A stretch of 64,000 nt of DNA. Source: JAAYOS01 sp050950785 (GTDB lineage: Bacteria; Bacillota; Clostridia; Oscillospirales; JAAYOS01). A program made the translations under genes and the position numbers. The notes under the pieces are model-generated. The model did not search any database. It saw only the letters and a program-made list of their open reading frames with translations, and had not been told where the DNA came from. Shown here piece by piece: positions 53,763 to 62,233 of this stretch. Every line of letters begins with the position of its first letter. Position 1 is the stretch's first letter. The DNA lies in NCBI GenBank assembly GCA_050950785.1, contig JBMNIG010000007.1, forward strand, positions 124,001 through 188,000, written 5' to 3'.

Positions 53763-53821
53763 AAATCTATCGGATCGGGAAACATAAATCTATCGGATTC
53801 GAGTTGTAAAATCTATCGGAT
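53763..53821. repeat. Three direct repeats of AAATCTATCGGAT with 23-bp period
   Basis: Exact 13-bp copies start at 53763, 53786 and 53809; a weaker copy (AAATCCATTGGAT) begins at 53694. The array ends 30 bp before the ATPase start codon, so it is a likely protein-binding array or operator. Confidence 0.7.
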
Positions 53822-53851
53822 TGGGATACAATTCAAGTGGGGGTGAACTGT

Positions 53852-55129
53852 ATGGATATGCGAAAATATCGTCCTCGTATCATAGATAAGCGTATTAATA
53901 AATATTTATCCACATTTGGTGCTATATGTATTGAAGGGCCAAAATGGTGTGGAAAGACATGGACATCGTTTTTTCACAGTAAAAGTACTATATTTCTAGG
54001 TGACCCTGCAGGGAATTTCCAAAATAGGGAGCTGGCAAGGCTATCTCCGAGTTTGGTGCTGGAGGGCGAAACACCTCGTTTAGTTGACGAATGGCAGGAG
54101 GTCCCGCAACTTTGGGATGCCGTTCGACACAAGGTTGATCAGACAACCGATAAAGGACTTTTCATCCTGACAGGTTCCGCAACCCCAAATCATAAGGGTA
54201 TCCTTCACAGCGGAGCGGGGCGGATTGCCAGGTTGCGTATGCGTACGATGTCCCTATACGAATCAGGCGATTCCTCCGGTAAGGTTTCTTTGCAATCGCT
54301 GTGTAATGGCAAGATGGAACCTGCGCTGACCGGAGAGGTGGATTTAAAAAGACTCATTGAGCTTATCGTACGCGGTGGATGGCCTGGCAGTCTTGATCTG
54401 CCGATTGATGAGGCTGCGCTTTTACCATCTGAATATTTGAATGCTGTTATTGAAGATGACGTGTACCGAATAGATGGTATCAAGCGGGATACGCAAAAAA
54501 TGTGGCTGCTATTGCGATCCCTTGCACGAAATGAAAGTACGACCGCTACTAATAAAACCTTGAAAAATGATATAAAGGCTGTCGATGATGAGGACATCAA
54601 TGTTGAAACAGTCGCTTCTTATCTCGATATTTTCAAACGACTATTTCTCATAGACAACCAGCCGCCATTTTCCGCTAATATCCGCTCATCTGTTAGAATA
54701 AAGCAAGCTGAAAAGCGCCATTTCTCCGACCCGTCTCTTGCCTGCGCATTGCTTAAGGTCACTCCTGAAAGTCTACTTAACGACCTTGAAACCCTTGGGT
54801 TATTATTTGAGGCCCTGTGCGAAAGAGACTTGAGAATTTACGCGGAATCTTTTGGTGGTCAGTTATATCATTATCAAGATTACCGTAACCGCGAAATCGA
54901 TGCTATTGTTAGTCTGCCGGATGGACGCTGGTGTGCTTTTGAGATAAAACTTGGGGCAAATCAGATTGACGAGGCTGCTTATAACCTTATAAAGATTCGG
55001 GATGAACTGGCAAAGGAGAAAAATGCTGTTTCACCGTCAGTATTGTGCGTCATTTGTGGATTGTCAAACGCCGCATATCAACGTGATGATGGCGTTTATG
55101 TCGTACCACTGACAGCGCTCAAGGATTGA
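53852..55129 (+). CDS. AAA-type ATPase with DUF4143 domain
   Basis: A 425-residue protein of the ATP-binding/DUF4143 family. The N-terminal ATPase carries the modified Walker A IEGPKWCGKTWTSF, Walker B-like PRLVDEWQEVP and sensor FILTGSATP. The C-terminal DUF4143 part (FSDPSLACALL, GLLFEALCERDLRIYAES) ends in YRNREIDAIVSL and AFEIKLGA, the D-x-E-x-K-like pattern of PD-(D/E)XK nuclease folds. The biological role of the family is unsettled. ATG 53852 with GGGGGTG upstream is preferred to GTG 53837. It is framed by two copies of the same terminator repeat, suggesting an acquired cassette. Confidence 0.85.
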   Translation: MDMRKYRPRIIDKRINKYLSTFGAICIEGPKWCGKTWTSFFHSKSTIFLGDPAGNFQNRELARLSPSLVLEGETPRLVDEWQEVPQLWDAVRHKVDQTTDKGLFILTGSATPNHKGILHSGAGRIARLRMRTMSLYESGDSSGKVSLQSLCNGKMEPALTGEVDLKRLIELIVRGGWPGSLDLPIDEAALLPSEYLNAVIEDDVYRIDGIKRDTQKMWLLLRSLARNESTTATNKTLKNDIKAVDDEDINVETVASYLDIFKRLFLIDNQPPFSANIRSSVRIKQAEKRHFSDPSLACALLKVTPESLLNDLETLGLLFEALCERDLRIYAESFGGQLYHYQDYRNREIDAIVSLPDGRWCAFEIKLGANQIDEAAYNLIKIRDELAKEKNAVSPSVLCVICGLSNAAYQRDDGVYVVPLTALKD

Positions 55130-55162
55130 GAGTTATATACGAATAATCCACGCAGTTTAATA

Positions 55163-55188
55163 AATCAAGCGCCGGTTAAACCGGCGCT
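55163..55188. terminator. Terminator, second copy of the repeated hairpin
   Basis: Identical over 26 nt to 53461-53486 and also followed by a near-identical TTCCATG. It lies between the ATPase gene and the convergent MetRS-like gene, so it may serve both. Confidence 0.75.
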
Positions 55189-55203
55189 TATTCCATGTTC
55201 AAC

Positions 55204-57195
55204 TTACATTAGCTGGCTTTCGTGTTTTGCGAAAAAGTCGACTCGCGGTTCCAAAAACTTAAGGTTATGCTCGGACGGGTTTTCAATAAAATCATATATC
55301 GAGTCAAAGATCCTATCCCAACTCCAAAAATCTTCACTCAGATTCAAATAGTCCAGTATCATTTCAGTCCCCTCCGGAGCAACCGGATGCATCAAAACAG
55401 CAGCCGTTCTTACCATATGGAAGGTATCTATTATCGTCTGAGCCCTTAAGTCATTATCATCTTCTTTGTCTGCATCTCGGATCATCTTTACCCAGTACTT
55501 ATTCATGCCTCGGATATAAGTGTCCATCAGACTCATCATCAGGTGAAAATCACACTTATACATCAACTTCTCATATTCCAGGATCGTACTCTTCGCCTCG
55601 GTCAATACCTCTTCGCTAATTTTCCCCACAGGAAGCTTTCCGTCGAAGTATTTCTGCACAGTGTAAAAGCAGGATCTTACAACCCTATTGAATACGTTTG
55701 TTAAGAGGTTTCCCTCTTTGAGGACAGGATCACTGTCTTTTTCGCCAGCCTTTGGATTGAATGGTTTCGGCTGAAAGCTTACACTTCTTATTCCAAGGCC
55801 AAGACCAAGAAAGTGTGCCCTCAACTGTTCCGGCGTGTAGTGTTCAAGAAGCTCCCGAGCTGTAGGGGGCTTGATTTTGCCGCTGCTACTGGCTTTCTTG
55901 TTCAAAAATAGCAGATGATTGTTAACTATCAGATGCGGTAATTGCATTTCACCTTCGGGCGGATCAGCTGTTGGTTGCTTGCCCTGCAATCCCATGAACA
56001 TAGCCATTTCGGCAGGTCCGTAGAAATAGACATTGTCTTCGCCTATAAACTGGAACACCCCGGCATCCTTCGAGCACCACCAATCCTTCCAATCGTCGTC
56101 ATCCTTGCCATTCATCTCAAGGAAGCATTTTGTAAAAGAAATCGGTGCCCACAGCGATTCAGGCCATACCCACACGGTTAGACCGTCAAGATCTTCGAGA
56201 ACCGGAGCAGGAACTCCCCACTCTATATTACCTGTCAGTCTGAATGGGACAAGCGTTTTACCTGTTCTGAATCTTATGGAATTATCAGCGAGGATTTGAC
56301 AGGCTTTTTCCCTGTCTTCCAATGTCTCAAACACCAAAACAGCGGAGGGCTTTCTGTCTTCGACCTTGCATTCAAACCTAGGGAGCTGACTTCTTAAGTC
56401 ATCAAGGGACTCGAGTAGATCCTTCTTGATATATATCACGGGAGGCTCAAGAAATTCCTTGATGCTACTTATTGCAAAATCTCTAATAATCCCATTCCCC
56501 TCGGCTTTATCGATCCACTTTTTCAGAAGAGAGTAGAACTCATCAAGTTTGAAGTACCAGTTAGTTGCATCCTTCATGATAGGCTTTTTGCCCGAAAGTA
56601 GACTTTTTGGGTTAATGAGATCGGATGGCATGTATTGGTGGCCAAGGGAGCATTCATCGGCATATGCTTTCTCGGATGAGCATCCGTCGATAGGGCACTG
56701 ACCTACAACCTGACGGCCGTTGAGATATACGTCGAACTCGGTATCATAGAACTGGGATGTGGTCATCTTTCGTAGATGGCCGTTTTTATACAGTTCAGTA
56801 ATGATCTCCAAAGTTAGCTCCTTGTGGATTTCAGATGCCCTTTCCAGAGCCGATGCAGCAAACAAGTTGAGACTGATGCCGTACTTATCAAGCACTTCTT
56901 TTTGCAGTTCATGATTCATTTGCACAAAATCGGTTATTGTACCATCAAACTCGCCTTTTTCAACGAGTTGTCTATAGTTTTCCAATATAGGTGAGCCATA
57001 ACAGTCAGTTCCTGAAACAAATATCACGTTATCCTTTCCGATCCTGTCGCGGAGAAAACGCGCATAGGTATCCGCATGTACAAAAACGCCCCCGACATGG
57101 CCCAGATGGAGCTCCTTGTTTCCGTACGGCATTCCTGCGGTAACGATTGCGCGCTTTGGGAATCTCGGTCGCTCTACGTTATTTACATTACTCAT
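55204..57195 (-). CDS. Methionyl-tRNA synthetase-like class I aminoacyl-tRNA ligase
   Basis: A 663-residue protein with the MetRS-type catalytic layout: AGMPYGNKELHLGHVGG (HIGH motif as HLGH), FVSGTDCYGSPI, a zinc-knuckle region CPIDGCSSEKAYADEC followed by SDLINPKSLLSGKKPI, and WGVPAP. The KMSKS loop is degraded to KASSSGKIKPP, losing the second lysine. GTDCYG replaces the GTDEHG of standard MetRS. The C-terminal tRNA-binding (Tbp) domain of many clostridial MetRS is absent. It may be a divergent MetRS or a paralogue with another role. A T-box leader precedes it. GGAGG lies upstream of the ATG. Confidence 0.75.
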   Translation of the reverse strand: MSNVNNVERPRFPKRAIVTAGMPYGNKELHLGHVGGVFVHADTYARFLRDRIGKDNVIFVSGTDCYGSPILENYRQLVEKGEFDGTITDFVQMNHELQKEVLDKYGISLNLFAASALERASEIHKELTLEIITELYKNGHLRKMTTSQFYDTEFDVYLNGRQVVGQCPIDGCSSEKAYADECSLGHQYMPSDLINPKSLLSGKKPIMKDATNWYFKLDEFYSLLKKWIDKAEGNGIIRDFAISSIKEFLEPPVIYIKKDLLESLDDLRSQLPRFECKVEDRKPSAVLVFETLEDREKACQILADNSIRFRTGKTLVPFRLTGNIEWGVPAPVLEDLDGLTVWVWPESLWAPISFTKCFLEMNGKDDDDWKDWWCSKDAGVFQFIGEDNVYFYGPAEMAMFMGLQGKQPTADPPEGEMQLPHLIVNNHLLFLNKKASSSGKIKPPTARELLEHYTPEQLRAHFLGLGLGIRSVSFQPKPFNPKAGEKDSDPVLKEGNLLTNVFNRVVRSCFYTVQKYFDGKLPVGKISEEVLTEAKSTILEYEKLMYKCDFHLMMSLMDTYIRGMNKYWVKMIRDADKEDDNDLRAQTIIDTFHMVRTAAVLMHPVAPEGTEMILDYLNLSEDFWSWDRIFDSIYDFIENPSEHNLKFLEPRVDFFAKHESQLM

Positions 57196-57243
57196 GGTTG
57201 TCCTCCATTCTACTAGCTTACTGAGATTTCACGAAAAAGTATA

Positions 57244-57561
57244 GAAAAACTCCCACCTCCAGGATCCTTTGTCCTGGGGACGAGAGTTCTCGCGGTGCCA
57301 CCCCGGTTCACCATAGCTTTACAGCATAGGCCTCGGTAAGTACATGTAATCAAAGATTCGATTACCTATACTTTTGCACTGTAACGGGTGCGCCCGTTGC
57401 AGCCTACCCGACCAGCCGTTATCCACTAACATGGCGGATCGTATCGGTGCACTGCTCAGGAGCCTGTTCGTAAGGTTTTCAGCATCCCTTTTCACCTTCC
57501 GGGACTCTCTGTATCTGAAAATAGCCAAACTACTATTCTCCGTCATCGCTTTCCAATATTA
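57244..57561 (-). ncRNA. T-box leader of the MetRS-like gene
   Basis: On the minus strand the T-box sequence GGGTGGCACCGCG (57304-57292) is followed by the terminator ending GTGGGAGTTTTT (to about 57244). Upstream is stem I with the conserved AGAGAG and GAAGGTGAAAA features. Helices GTAG/TTAC and GGAG/CTCC bracket an internal loop whose 3' strand is GAACAGG (57469-57463), so the specifier is probably CAG. Uncharged tRNA would promote antitermination. The variable base C predicts a tRNA with discriminator G. Confidence 0.9.
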
Positions 57562-57567
57562 AGTTGA

Positions 57568-57596
57568 ATTATAGCGGTAATATCCATATTTGTAAA
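57568..57596 (-). promoter_or_regulatory. Promoter of the T-box transcript
   Basis: On the minus strand TTTACA (57596-57591), 17-bp spacer and TATAAT (57573-57568), placing the transcription start near 57561 at the head of stem I. The remainder up to 57802 has no gene. Confidence 0.75.
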
Positions 57597-57802
57597 GTGC
57601 TTTTGTTATTGCACTTGAATAGGCAAGGTATATTTACAGTATACGCAACTTATATTAGTAATATTTGACACCGATATTGATATTAAATATAATCGTATTA
57701 TTATATCAAAATCATTTGGAATATTCATGGACAAGAAACTGTTTTGGTTTTTTGGGAAAAATCAGATCGTGGGATGAAAATAGATAAATGGGTGGATCAA
57801 AG

Positions 57803-58624
57803 ATGAAAACGCTTTATGTCTCAGACCTTGACGGCACTTTACTTAATGCAGATGCTGAATTGTCGAGCTACACCGTTGAAACACTAAATAGGCTGATCAG
57901 TAGCGGCGCTTACTTTTCCGTGGCAACAGCACGAACTGCTGCCACAACTTTATTTATTCTCGAGGATGTGAAAGTCAATGTGCCGATTATATTGATGAAT
58001 GGTGTCCTTGTATATGATATTCAGTCCCGGCAATACATCAAGAAGGAAGTGCTGAGCAGAACACTCACAGCACAGATTACCGCTGCTATAAAGAAAACGG
58101 GACAAAACGGCTTGATGTATGCTGTACAAGGCAATGAACTCCACACCTATTATGAGAGACTCGAAAAAGAGCCGCTGAAAGCTTTTGTGGATGAGCGGAT
58201 ACAAAAATACAATAAGCGTTTTGAACAGATAAGCGATTTTGATAATGTTGATGCGGGTATAATCTATTTCTGTTTTTTAGATGGCTATGAGAATATCCGT
58301 CGGTTATATGATGAAATCAAGAACATCGGCGGACTGAGAGTTGAGATGTACAAAGACATCTATTCTGATGATTTTTGGTACTTGGAGATTTTCAGCGAAA
58401 CCGCATCCAAGTACAATGCGATACAGTTCCTTAGGCAAAAATACGGATTTGAAAAGCTCGTGTGTTTTGGAGATAACCTAAACGACCTTCCGATGTTTGA
58501 TGGTTGTGATGAATGTTATGCTGTCGCAAACGCTAAACCGGAGTTAAAAGAAAGGGCAACTGCTGTTATTGGCAGTAATACTGAAGATGGTGTGGCTCGT
58601 TTTCTTGATAAAAATGTACTATGA
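57803..58624 (+). CDS. HAD-superfamily Cof-type phosphatase
   Basis: A 273-residue sugar-phosphate or nucleotide phosphatase of HAD subfamily IIB. Motif I is YVSDLDGTLLNAD, motif II VATARTAATT, motif III lysine lies in the C-terminal half (SKYNAIQFLRQKYG), and motif IV is CFGDNLNDLPMFD. A central cap domain separates them. ATG 57803 with GGTGG upstream is used; ATG 57788 lies upstream in frame. Cof-type enzymes are usually broad in substrate. Confidence 0.9.
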   Translation: MKTLYVSDLDGTLLNADAELSSYTVETLNRLISSGAYFSVATARTAATTLFILEDVKVNVPIILMNGVLVYDIQSRQYIKKEVLSRTLTAQITAAIKKTGQNGLMYAVQGNELHTYYERLEKEPLKAFVDERIQKYNKRFEQISDFDNVDAGIIYFCFLDGYENIRRLYDEIKNIGGLRVEMYKDIYSDDFWYLEIFSETASKYNAIQFLRQKYGFEKLVCFGDNLNDLPMFDGCDECYAVANAKPELKERATAVIGSNTEDGVARFLDKNVL

Positions 58625-58784
58625 GCTGAGAGGTAATGTGAGCTACTCTCATCTTATAGTTACGTAGTATTCAAGGGATCGAAACCCCTTGCAGAACCGA
58701 CAAGCCAGTCGTGTTATTCGCTACAGTTTTGGAACTTGAACAGTGGACCAAGGTAGAATTATTGGAATGGAGGGCTTAATAATC

Positions 58785-59342
58785 ATGGATGTTCGCATTG
58801 ATACATCTCAGATTGTTATCGAGACCGAGCGACTGATACTGCGTTCATTTATTGAGTCGGACTTATCGGACTTCTATAACTACGCATCTGTTCCCGGTGT
58901 CGGAGAGATGGCAGGATGGCCGCACCACGAATCGATTGAAACTTCAGAGCGCATATTGAAATCCTTTATTGACGGAAAAGAGGTCTTTGCAATATATCAC
59001 AAGGCAGATAAAAAGGTTATCGGCTCACTGGGGCTTCATCCGTCATGGGCAAATGAAGATGAAAGATATAAAAGTCTGAAGGTCAAGGAAATCGGGTATG
59101 TACTCGCAAAGGACTATTGGGGCCATGGACTGATGCCGGAAGCAGTCAGAACGGTGATCGATCATGGATTTGAAACACTTGGGCTCGATGCTTTTACCTG
59201 CGGCCACTTTGTCGATAATAGCCAGTCGCGGAGAGTTATAGAGAAGTGTGGATTCACTTTTGTAAAGCAGAGTGAATTTTACTCGAATCAGCTTCAGCGT
59301 AGCTTTGAAGATATGAAATACATATTGCTCCGCACATACTAA
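58785..59342 (+). CDS. GNAT family N-acetyltransferase (RimJ-like)
   Basis: A 185-residue acetyltransferase. IETERLILRSFIESDLSDFY is the RimJ/RimL-type N-terminus. IGYVLAKDYWGHGLMPEAVR holds the acetyl-CoA pyrophosphate loop, and FVDNSQSRRVIEKCGFTFV the C-terminal CoA-contact helix. It probably acetylates an amine on a protein, peptide or small molecule. ATG 58785 lies downstream of GGAGGG; ATG 58767 is also possible. It is 33 nt before a radical-SAM gene and likely in one operon with it. Confidence 0.87.
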   Translation: MDVRIDTSQIVIETERLILRSFIESDLSDFYNYASVPGVGEMAGWPHHESIETSERILKSFIDGKEVFAIYHKADKKVIGSLGLHPSWANEDERYKSLKVKEIGYVLAKDYWGHGLMPEAVRTVIDHGFETLGLDAFTCGHFVDNSQSRRVIEKCGFTFVKQSEFYSNQLQRSFEDMKYILLRTY

Positions 59343-59375
59343 AAACGGCGGTATCCGGCTGGAGGTATGCGTATT

Positions 59376-60356
59376 ATGATAAAACTCAACAAACTAGGCT
59401 ACTGCGGCATCATCACCAATTACTACTGTTCATCCAAGTGCCGGCATTGCATGTATGCAAGTTCGCCGCAGTGGCCAAAGGATTATATGGAAGCCAAGCA
59501 GGCGGACGAAATATTCAAGACTTTAAGAAAGTTTGGATGCAGCAGTGTCCACATAGGTGGCGGAGAGCCCTTGCTTCAACCGGAGAAGCTTCTGCCTGTT
59601 TTGAATGCGGCCGCAAAAAACAATGTTTACATAGAGTACATCGAAACGAACGCATCCTGGTACAAAGATGACAGGCGAGCAGGAGAAGTGATAAGAAACC
59701 TTAAGCAGCATCATATACATACACTGCTGATTTCCATTGATCCTTTTCATAATGAGTATGTTCCGTTCAGCAAGGTAAAGGGTCTGATTGCTGCCTGTAA
59801 TCGGCATGGCATGGAAGTCTTTCCTTGGCGGATGGAGTTTTGGGGTGATCTTGAAGCCGCCGGTGATGATTCGGTTGTTCATTCCCTTGAGGAATATGAA
59901 GAGATTTTCCATAAGGATTACAAGCTCATGTTGGCAAAAAGATATGGATTAAACCCGCGGGGAAGAGCGTTGCAGACATATAAGGAGTACCTTGAGGATC
60001 AGCCTATTGAAGATATCCTTGATCATTCGTCCCCTTGTAGAGAGTTATTGGGAGTCAATCATTTTCACGTTGATTTATATGGTAATTTTGTTCCCCCGGC
60101 TTGCTCGGGTTTATCTTTAGATTTGAGAGATGCAGTAAGGGGTGTGGATCCCGAAAAGTACAAGGTATTTTGCGCTCTTGCCACAAACGGGATCAAAGGC
60201 CTTTATGATTTTGCCGTAGAACATCATGGGTATACACCGAAGGATTTATATAAAGGGAAATGCGACCTTTGTTACGATATACGTGAATATCTAGTGTTGG
60301 AGAAAAACCTCGAGTTGCCTGACCTACAGCCCATAGGCCACTACAAATATATGTAG
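59376..60356 (+). CDS. Radical SAM protein of unknown reaction
   Basis: A 326-residue radical SAM enzyme. The [4Fe-4S]-SAM motif is YYCSSKCRHCMYAS (C-x3-C-x2-C), followed by VHIGGGEPLLQPEKL (GGE motif) and IEYIETNASW. Further cysteines in SSPCRELLG, PPACSGLSLD and GKCDLCYDIREYL near the C-terminus could hold an auxiliary cluster, as in SPASM/twitch proteins. ATG 59376 has GGAGG 10 nt upstream; ATG 59367 is too close to it. No precursor peptide gene is visible nearby. It follows a GNAT gene by 33 nt, so the two may modify the same target. Confidence 0.85.
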   Translation: MIKLNKLGYCGIITNYYCSSKCRHCMYASSPQWPKDYMEAKQADEIFKTLRKFGCSSVHIGGGEPLLQPEKLLPVLNAAAKNNVYIEYIETNASWYKDDRRAGEVIRNLKQHHIHTLLISIDPFHNEYVPFSKVKGLIAACNRHGMEVFPWRMEFWGDLEAAGDDSVVHSLEEYEEIFHKDYKLMLAKRYGLNPRGRALQTYKEYLEDQPIEDILDHSSPCRELLGVNHFHVDLYGNFVPPACSGLSLDLRDAVRGVDPEKYKVFCALATNGIKGLYDFAVEHHGYTPKDLYKGKCDLCYDIREYLVLEKNLELPDLQPIGHYKYM

Positions 60357-60396
60357 CTAGAATGATATGTTTAAGGGCTTATTTCCATAAAATAAA

Positions 60397-60416
60397 GCGC
60401 CGGTCAATCCCGGCGC
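60397..60416 (+). terminator. Terminator after the radical SAM gene
   Basis: GCGCCGG (60397-60403) pairs with CCGGCGC (60410-60416). It resembles the hairpins at 53466 and 55168. Confidence 0.65.
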
Positions 60417-60437
60417 CATTCTATAATGGTTAGCAGA

Positions 60438-61037
60438 TTAGGAGGATATCTGCGTTAAATAGATCCACCATCCTAAGCAGGCTATCATCGCGCCAATAAT
60501 GTTTGCAATGGTATCACTCATAGTGTCCACTAAGCCCGGCGGTTGGATCGCTTTCTCAGGTTGGTGGTTAACGACGGGGCTGTTCTTTTGCCAATGCTGA
60601 TGGTCGGTGTGAAAAATGCTGTCAACTAGAAACTCGCAGACTTCCCAAATTTGATGTAAGGCTAGCGACAAAGCAAAACCAAATACCAAAGTACCGGCAA
60701 GTCCGACATCGGGTTCTTTATCGGCAAGAGTTATTCCAAATCCGAAGAATAGTATACCTGAGAGAAAGTGTACGATCCTATCCAACCAGGGGTGGGAATC
60801 ATAATATCAATAACCTGTCCCAAGAAAAACGGCCAAGAAAAGAACAGTTTGGAATAAAAAAACCGTTAGGGTATCTAGTTGGATATCAATCAGGCTGAGC
60901 AGCCAAGGGATAAAGGTTAGTGCTAGTGTAATGGTGGCGAGAAAGATTTTTTTGTAATTTCGCTTAAATAGTTGTACAGCCGTCATTATCACCACTATTA
61001 CCCGTATTAGGTTAGTATAATAGAATAAAAAACCCAT
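60438..61037 (-). pseudogene. Polytopic membrane protein gene interrupted by an in-frame TGA
   Basis: From 61037 the frame codes four or so hydrophobic helices (FLATITLALTFIPWLLSLID, VFLFQTVLFLAVFLGTGY) and stops at TGA 60809-60807. The same frame continues without shift (YYDSHPWLDRIVHFLSGILF ...) to 60438, giving about 199 residues in all. The layout (DRIVHFLSG, LHQIWEVCEFLVD, DTIANIIGA) is that of DUF2238/VanZ-like membrane proteins. It is either a nonsense mutation, a sequencing error, or readthrough. Confidence 0.7.
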
Positions 61038-61257
61038 ACAAACACGTCCATTTTTATATTATCGGAACTCACCGTGCAACCGTGCATCTATTATGCCCGA
61101 TTCCTCCTAAAGGATTATATCAATACTTGTTTATTATTTGTCTAGGTTCATGGTAGATAAAAAGTACCAGGGAAGAGGTTTCTTAATCCTAAGATTACTC
61201 TCCGGTCGGTGTGAAATCATGGAATACGCGCAGTTTTTGAAAAGAGCGCAGGCAAAG

Positions 61258-62118
61258 CTAGACGCTGTTTTCAATTTCCTCTCCCGAAAGGAGTTTTTTT
61301 CTGTCGCTTCCGCGTTTAAGTATCTGGATGAGTTCAGTTTTATTATTAGTTTTGATGAGCTTGTTGAAACAATGCAGGCGCTCTATCAAGCCTTCGATCT
61401 CAACAGAAAGATATTCGGAATTTTCAATAAAAAGTTCGGTCCACATATTTTCATTAAGTCGTGCGACCCTTGTCATATCCATAAAACTGCCGGCAGAAAA
61501 ACCTTTATGCTCTAAAGCAGAATCACTCAGGATGTAAGCACTCGAAACAACATGCGCAAGCTGTGAAGTAAAGGCTATCATCTTATCATGTTGTTCCGGA
61601 GTTGCGTACTGGACGTGTCCAAAGCCAAGCTTCAGAAAGAACTTTCTGATTCTGTCTACAACATCAATTGCTGTACCAGTTACCGGTGTAAGAACCATGG
61701 ATGCGCCTTGGAAAAGGTCGAGTTTTGAATACTCGAATCCGGAATACTCTATACCCGCCATAGGATGTCCACCTATAAAGCAAAAGCCTGACTGCGATGC
61801 TATTGGCGCGATAGCTGATACAACCCCCGATTTTACTCCACAACAGTCTATAACTACAGAATCTCTTTTAAAGCGAGTAGCATTTTTTGTCACATATTCA
61901 ATCGTGTCTCCGGGGTACAGTGCGATGATTACTATGTCGCAATAGCCTAAGCGCTCGTAAGTTAAACGCTCGTCAATGGCGTTTAGCATTAGCGCCTTCA
62001 GGGTTACTGGTTCAGATAAATCGTACCCCCACACAGTGTAGTCCGTGTTCTTCTTGATTGCTTTGGCGAGTGAACCGCCAATAAGCCCTAGACCAACGAT
62101 TCCAATGTTCATTGACAT
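61258..62118 (-). CDS. tyrA: Prephenate dehydrogenase
   Basis: Oxidises prephenate to 4-hydroxyphenylpyruvate with NAD(P)+ in tyrosine synthesis. The 286-residue protein has the nucleotide loop VGLGLIGGSLAKAI, CDIVIIALYPGDTIEY, VVIDCCGVKSGVV, and IGGHPMAGIEYSGFEYSKLD with the catalytic histidine. There is no ACT or chorismate-mutase domain. GGAGG lies 8 nt before the ATG at 62118. Directly upstream is a tyrosine-rich leader ORF with a terminator. No other aromatic pathway genes are adjacent. Confidence 0.95.
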   Translation of the reverse strand: MSMNIGIVGLGLIGGSLAKAIKKNTDYTVWGYDLSEPVTLKALMLNAIDERLTYERLGYCDIVIIALYPGDTIEYVTKNATRFKRDSVVIDCCGVKSGVVSAIAPIASQSGFCFIGGHPMAGIEYSGFEYSKLDLFQGASMVLTPVTGTAIDVVDRIRKFFLKLGFGHVQYATPEQHDKMIAFTSQLAHVVSSAYILSDSALEHKGFSAGSFMDMTRVARLNENMWTELFIENSEYLSVEIEGLIERLHCFNKLIKTNNKTELIQILKRGSDRKKLLSGEEIENSV

Positions 62119-62151
62119 TTTTCATACCTCCACTTGTTGAATATAAATTGA

Positions 62152-62186
62152 ATTAAAAAGACCCCACAGCGTTAGCTGTGGAGTCT
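62152..62186 (-). terminator. Attenuator terminator before tyrA
   Basis: On the minus strand AGACTCCACAGC (62186-62175) pairs with GCTGTGGGGTCT (62170-62159) over a 4-nt loop, followed by TTTTTAATT. The 5' arm can instead pair with GAGTCT at 62234-62229 and GCTGT a little further upstream. Confidence 0.85.
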
Positions 62187-62233
62187 GCTTTGGCTGAGTT
62201 ACAATCAACCTATTGCGACCTGATACAAAGACT

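Noticed and set aside
53694..53821. CRISPR array interpretation of the 23-bp-period repeats
   Set aside because: Repeats are 13 bp with 10-bp gaps, far too short for CRISPR repeat-spacer units, and no cas genes are present.
60807..60809. Selenocysteine reading of the in-frame TGA
   Set aside because: No selenoprotein family match, and I see no hairpin of bacterial SECIS type just after it; a nonsense change is simpler.
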